Of a stretch of 64,000 nucleotides of DNA, positions 62,604-64,000 are shown piece by piece. Positions within the stretch are counted from its first letter, which is position 1, and each line of letters begins with the position of its first letter. The stretch is from Streptomyces sp. NBC_00490 (GTDB lineage Bacteria > Actinomycetota > Actinomycetes > Streptomycetales > Streptomycetaceae), in assembly GCF_036013645.1 (NCBI RefSeq), contig NZ_CP107869.1, positions 372,001 to 436,000 of the forward strand. The letters are read 5' to 3'. Under the pieces are notes generated by a model, which was given only the letters and a program-made list of their open reading frames with translations, was not told the DNA's origin and made no database searches. The translations under genes and the position numbers were made by a program.

Positions 62604-63110
62604 TCAGGCCTCGTGCTCCCGGTGCGGTACGACGGCGACCGCACAGGCGGAGTGGTGCAGTGCCGCGTGGGCAACCCTCCCGAGCTGGAGCCCGAAGTGC
62701 CCCTCCCGACGCCGGGCACCGACGATCAGCAGGTCGGCCTCGTGCGAGGCGTCGACCGGCAGCCGGCGGGCGTGGCCCTCGACGGTGCGCCGGTGGACAT
62801 CGAGGTCCGCCGGAACATCCTGCAATGCAGCCTCCAACTCCTCAACCGCCTTCTCCTCGTGCAGGCGAGCGGGCTCTCCGGCCAGCAGTAGGTGGTCGGT
62901 GGTCTCGTGCGCGGGGCACCTCCAGGCCCGTACGGCCTCCTGCGGCACACCGCGGCGCCGCGCCTCCTCGGCGGCGAACCGCACGACCGCCGACTCCTTC
63001 GTCTCCTCACCGACACCCACGACAACACGACCGTGGACCGGACGCGTCGCTCGCCGCGACCGCAAAGCTGACGGAGCCGAGCAGCATCTCTGCGATGCCG
63101 CCGCGACCAC
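62604..63110 (-). pseudogene. Universal stress protein, truncated by a TnpB fragment
   Basis: The minus strand retains the end of USP domain 1 (GGIAEMLLGSVSFAVAA), then after a frame change near 63040 the whole of domain 2 (HGRVVVGVGEETKESAVVRF to GARRREGHFGLQLGRVAHAA and HHSACAVAVVPHREHEA). Most of domain 1 and the start codon are missing, replaced at about 63110 by the TnpB fragment. Confidence 0.8.
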
Positions 63111-63764
63111 CTCCCTGGTGACCCTGTCCACCGGCGAGAAGATCGCCAACCCCCGACACGTGCGCCGTGACCGCGCCCATCTCGCCAAGGCGCAGCGTGA
63201 GCTGTCGCGGAAGACGAGGGGCTCGGCGAACCGGGAGAAGGCCCGCCGTAACGTCGCCCGCGTGCATGCCCGGGTCGCCGACCGGCGCCGCGACGTGCTG
63301 CACAAGCTGTCGACTCGACTCGTCCGCGAGATCCAAACGGTCGTGATCGAGGACCTGAGCGTCCGCAACCTGCTGAAGAACGGCACGCTCGCACGCGCCA
63401 TCAGCGATGCGTCGTGGACACAACTGCGCTCCATGCTGGAGTACAAGTGCGCCTGATACGGGCGTGAACTCGTCGTGATCGACCGATGGTTCCCCAGCAG
63501 CAAGCTGTGCGGGAACTGCGGGACGCTCCGCGGGAAACTGCCGCTGAACGTCCGCGAATGGACGTGCACTTGCGGTGCGGTGCATGACCGCGATGTGAAC
63601 GCGGCCCGCAACATCCTGGCCGCCGGGCTGGTGGCATCTGCCTGTGGAGACGGTGTAGGACCTCAACGGGAGTCCTCCCGGACGGGGCAGTCGTCGCTGA
63701 AGCAGGAACCCCAGCGGGCGACCACTGGGATCCCCCGCCTTCAGGCGGGAGAGGAAGTCAAGAT
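63111..63764 (+). mobile_element. IS605/IS1341-type TnpB remnant with right end
   Basis: Reads TSLVTLSTGEKIANPRHVRR onward, VVIEDLSVRNLL (RuvC Glu), then after an in-frame TGA at 63454 (a Trp codon in relatives) [20 protein letters not shown], the zinc-finger Cys pairs, and [16 protein letters not shown] (last RuvC Asp). The N-terminal half, with the first catalytic Asp, is gone. The end carries the CCCCGCCTTCAGGCGGG-type hairpin and GGAAGTCAAG terminus. No tnpA is visible. Confidence 0.85.
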
Positions 63765-63794
63765 CTCCACTCCTTCAGCAGGCAGCAGGTGCCT

Positions 63795-64000
63795 TCAGCC
63801 GTGCGCGACGACGGCGACAGGAGCGGTGGCGTGGTGCAGCACCGCGTGTGTGACGGAACCGATATGGGCCCCGAGGGGGCTGCGACGGATACGGCGACCG
63901 ACGACGACCAGCGATGCCTCGCGGGAGGCGTCGATGACCTGGTTGGCGGGACTGCCGGAGTGCGACGCCTCGACGACCTCGACGTCCGGGTACTTCTGCC
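63795..64000 (-). CDS. Universal stress protein, C-terminal part (runs off the window)
   Basis: 68 codons of the second USP domain: [20 protein letters not shown], then the ATP loop [20 protein letters not shown] and [13 protein letters not shown] at the stop. The 5' part lies beyond the right edge. Probably a further two-domain USP of the island. Confidence 0.85.
   Translation of the reverse strand, partial: QKYPDVEVVEASHSGSPANQVIDASREASLVVVGRRIRRSPLGAHIGSVTHAVLHHATAPVAVVAHG

Noticed and set aside
63111..63764. Active RNA-guided TnpB nuclease
   Set aside because: The N-terminal half with the first RuvC Asp is missing and an in-frame TGA interrupts the rest.

Overview
The DNA is very GC-rich with strong third-position GC bias. 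It carries a type I modular polyketide synthase, a LAL regulator with a rare TTA codon, SpoIIE/HATPase/STAS switch proteins, and degraded NACHT and AfsR-type genes. All of this points to a Streptomyces chromosome, probably an accessory or arm region. I saw no tRNA, rRNA or CRISPR array.

Region 1 (1-12.6 kb) is the right edge of a macrolide-type biosynthetic cluster. The start of a modular PKS runs leftward off the window, with a KSQ-AT-ACP loading module predicted to use methylmalonyl-CoA and then the first extension KS. It faces a rightward operon of cytochrome P450, SnoaL/KSI-like protein and a two-domain 3-hydroxyacyl-CoA dehydrogenase. A LAL-family LuxR activator with TTA as codon 7 and a KAS III gene follow on the minus strand. 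CCCCTA hexamers lie upstream of each of these transcription units.

Region 2 (12.6-23.1 kb) is a decayed boundary: an IS630 transposase fragment, a NACHT NTPase pseudogene, an intact Stealth sugar-phosphate transferase gene, a 1.4 kb stretch without a recognisable gene, and a TPR (AfsR-like) pseudogene. Next come an intact OmpR/EnvZ-type two-component pair and a divergent ferric-reductase-like/FMN-binding redox pair.

Region 3 (23.6-27.9 kb) is a sulfur module: a CstR-like persulfide sensor, rhodanese-DUF2892, TauE/SafE exporter, rhodanese, a CstB-like persulfide dioxygenase-rhodanese fusion and DUF302. Three TACCCC-N2-GGGGTA palindromes lie in the two divergent promoter regions.

Region 4 (28.1-40 kb) is a stress-signalling block. 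It has an SPFH protein, three ArsR-family repressors (two in apparent operons and one alone) each with an AT-rich palindrome upstream, a SulP transporter, two serine-kinase-like HATPases, a STAS antagonist, PNPOx-like and small membrane proteins, and a PASx3-SpoIIE-HATPase phosphatase with a recently duplicated PAS domain.

Region 5 (40-64 kb) resembles the dormancy/hypoxia islands of actinobacteria: several universal stress proteins (USPs), two CBS-CBS-BON proteins, an Acg-like nitroreductase, DoxX, DUF4389, PNPOx and a cNMP-binding protein. These sit with an unexpected fermentation set: GAPDH, Zn-alcohol dehydrogenase, AdhE, pyruvate formate-lyase with its activase, carbamate kinase and a phosphoketolase remnant. 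At least ten copies of a GGGNC-N4/5-GNCCC palindrome, like the mycobacterial DosR/DevR box, lie in front of these genes, so the block may be one oxygen-responsive regulon. IS21, IS5 and IS605 debris breaks up this region, and a TnpB fragment truncates a USP near the right end.
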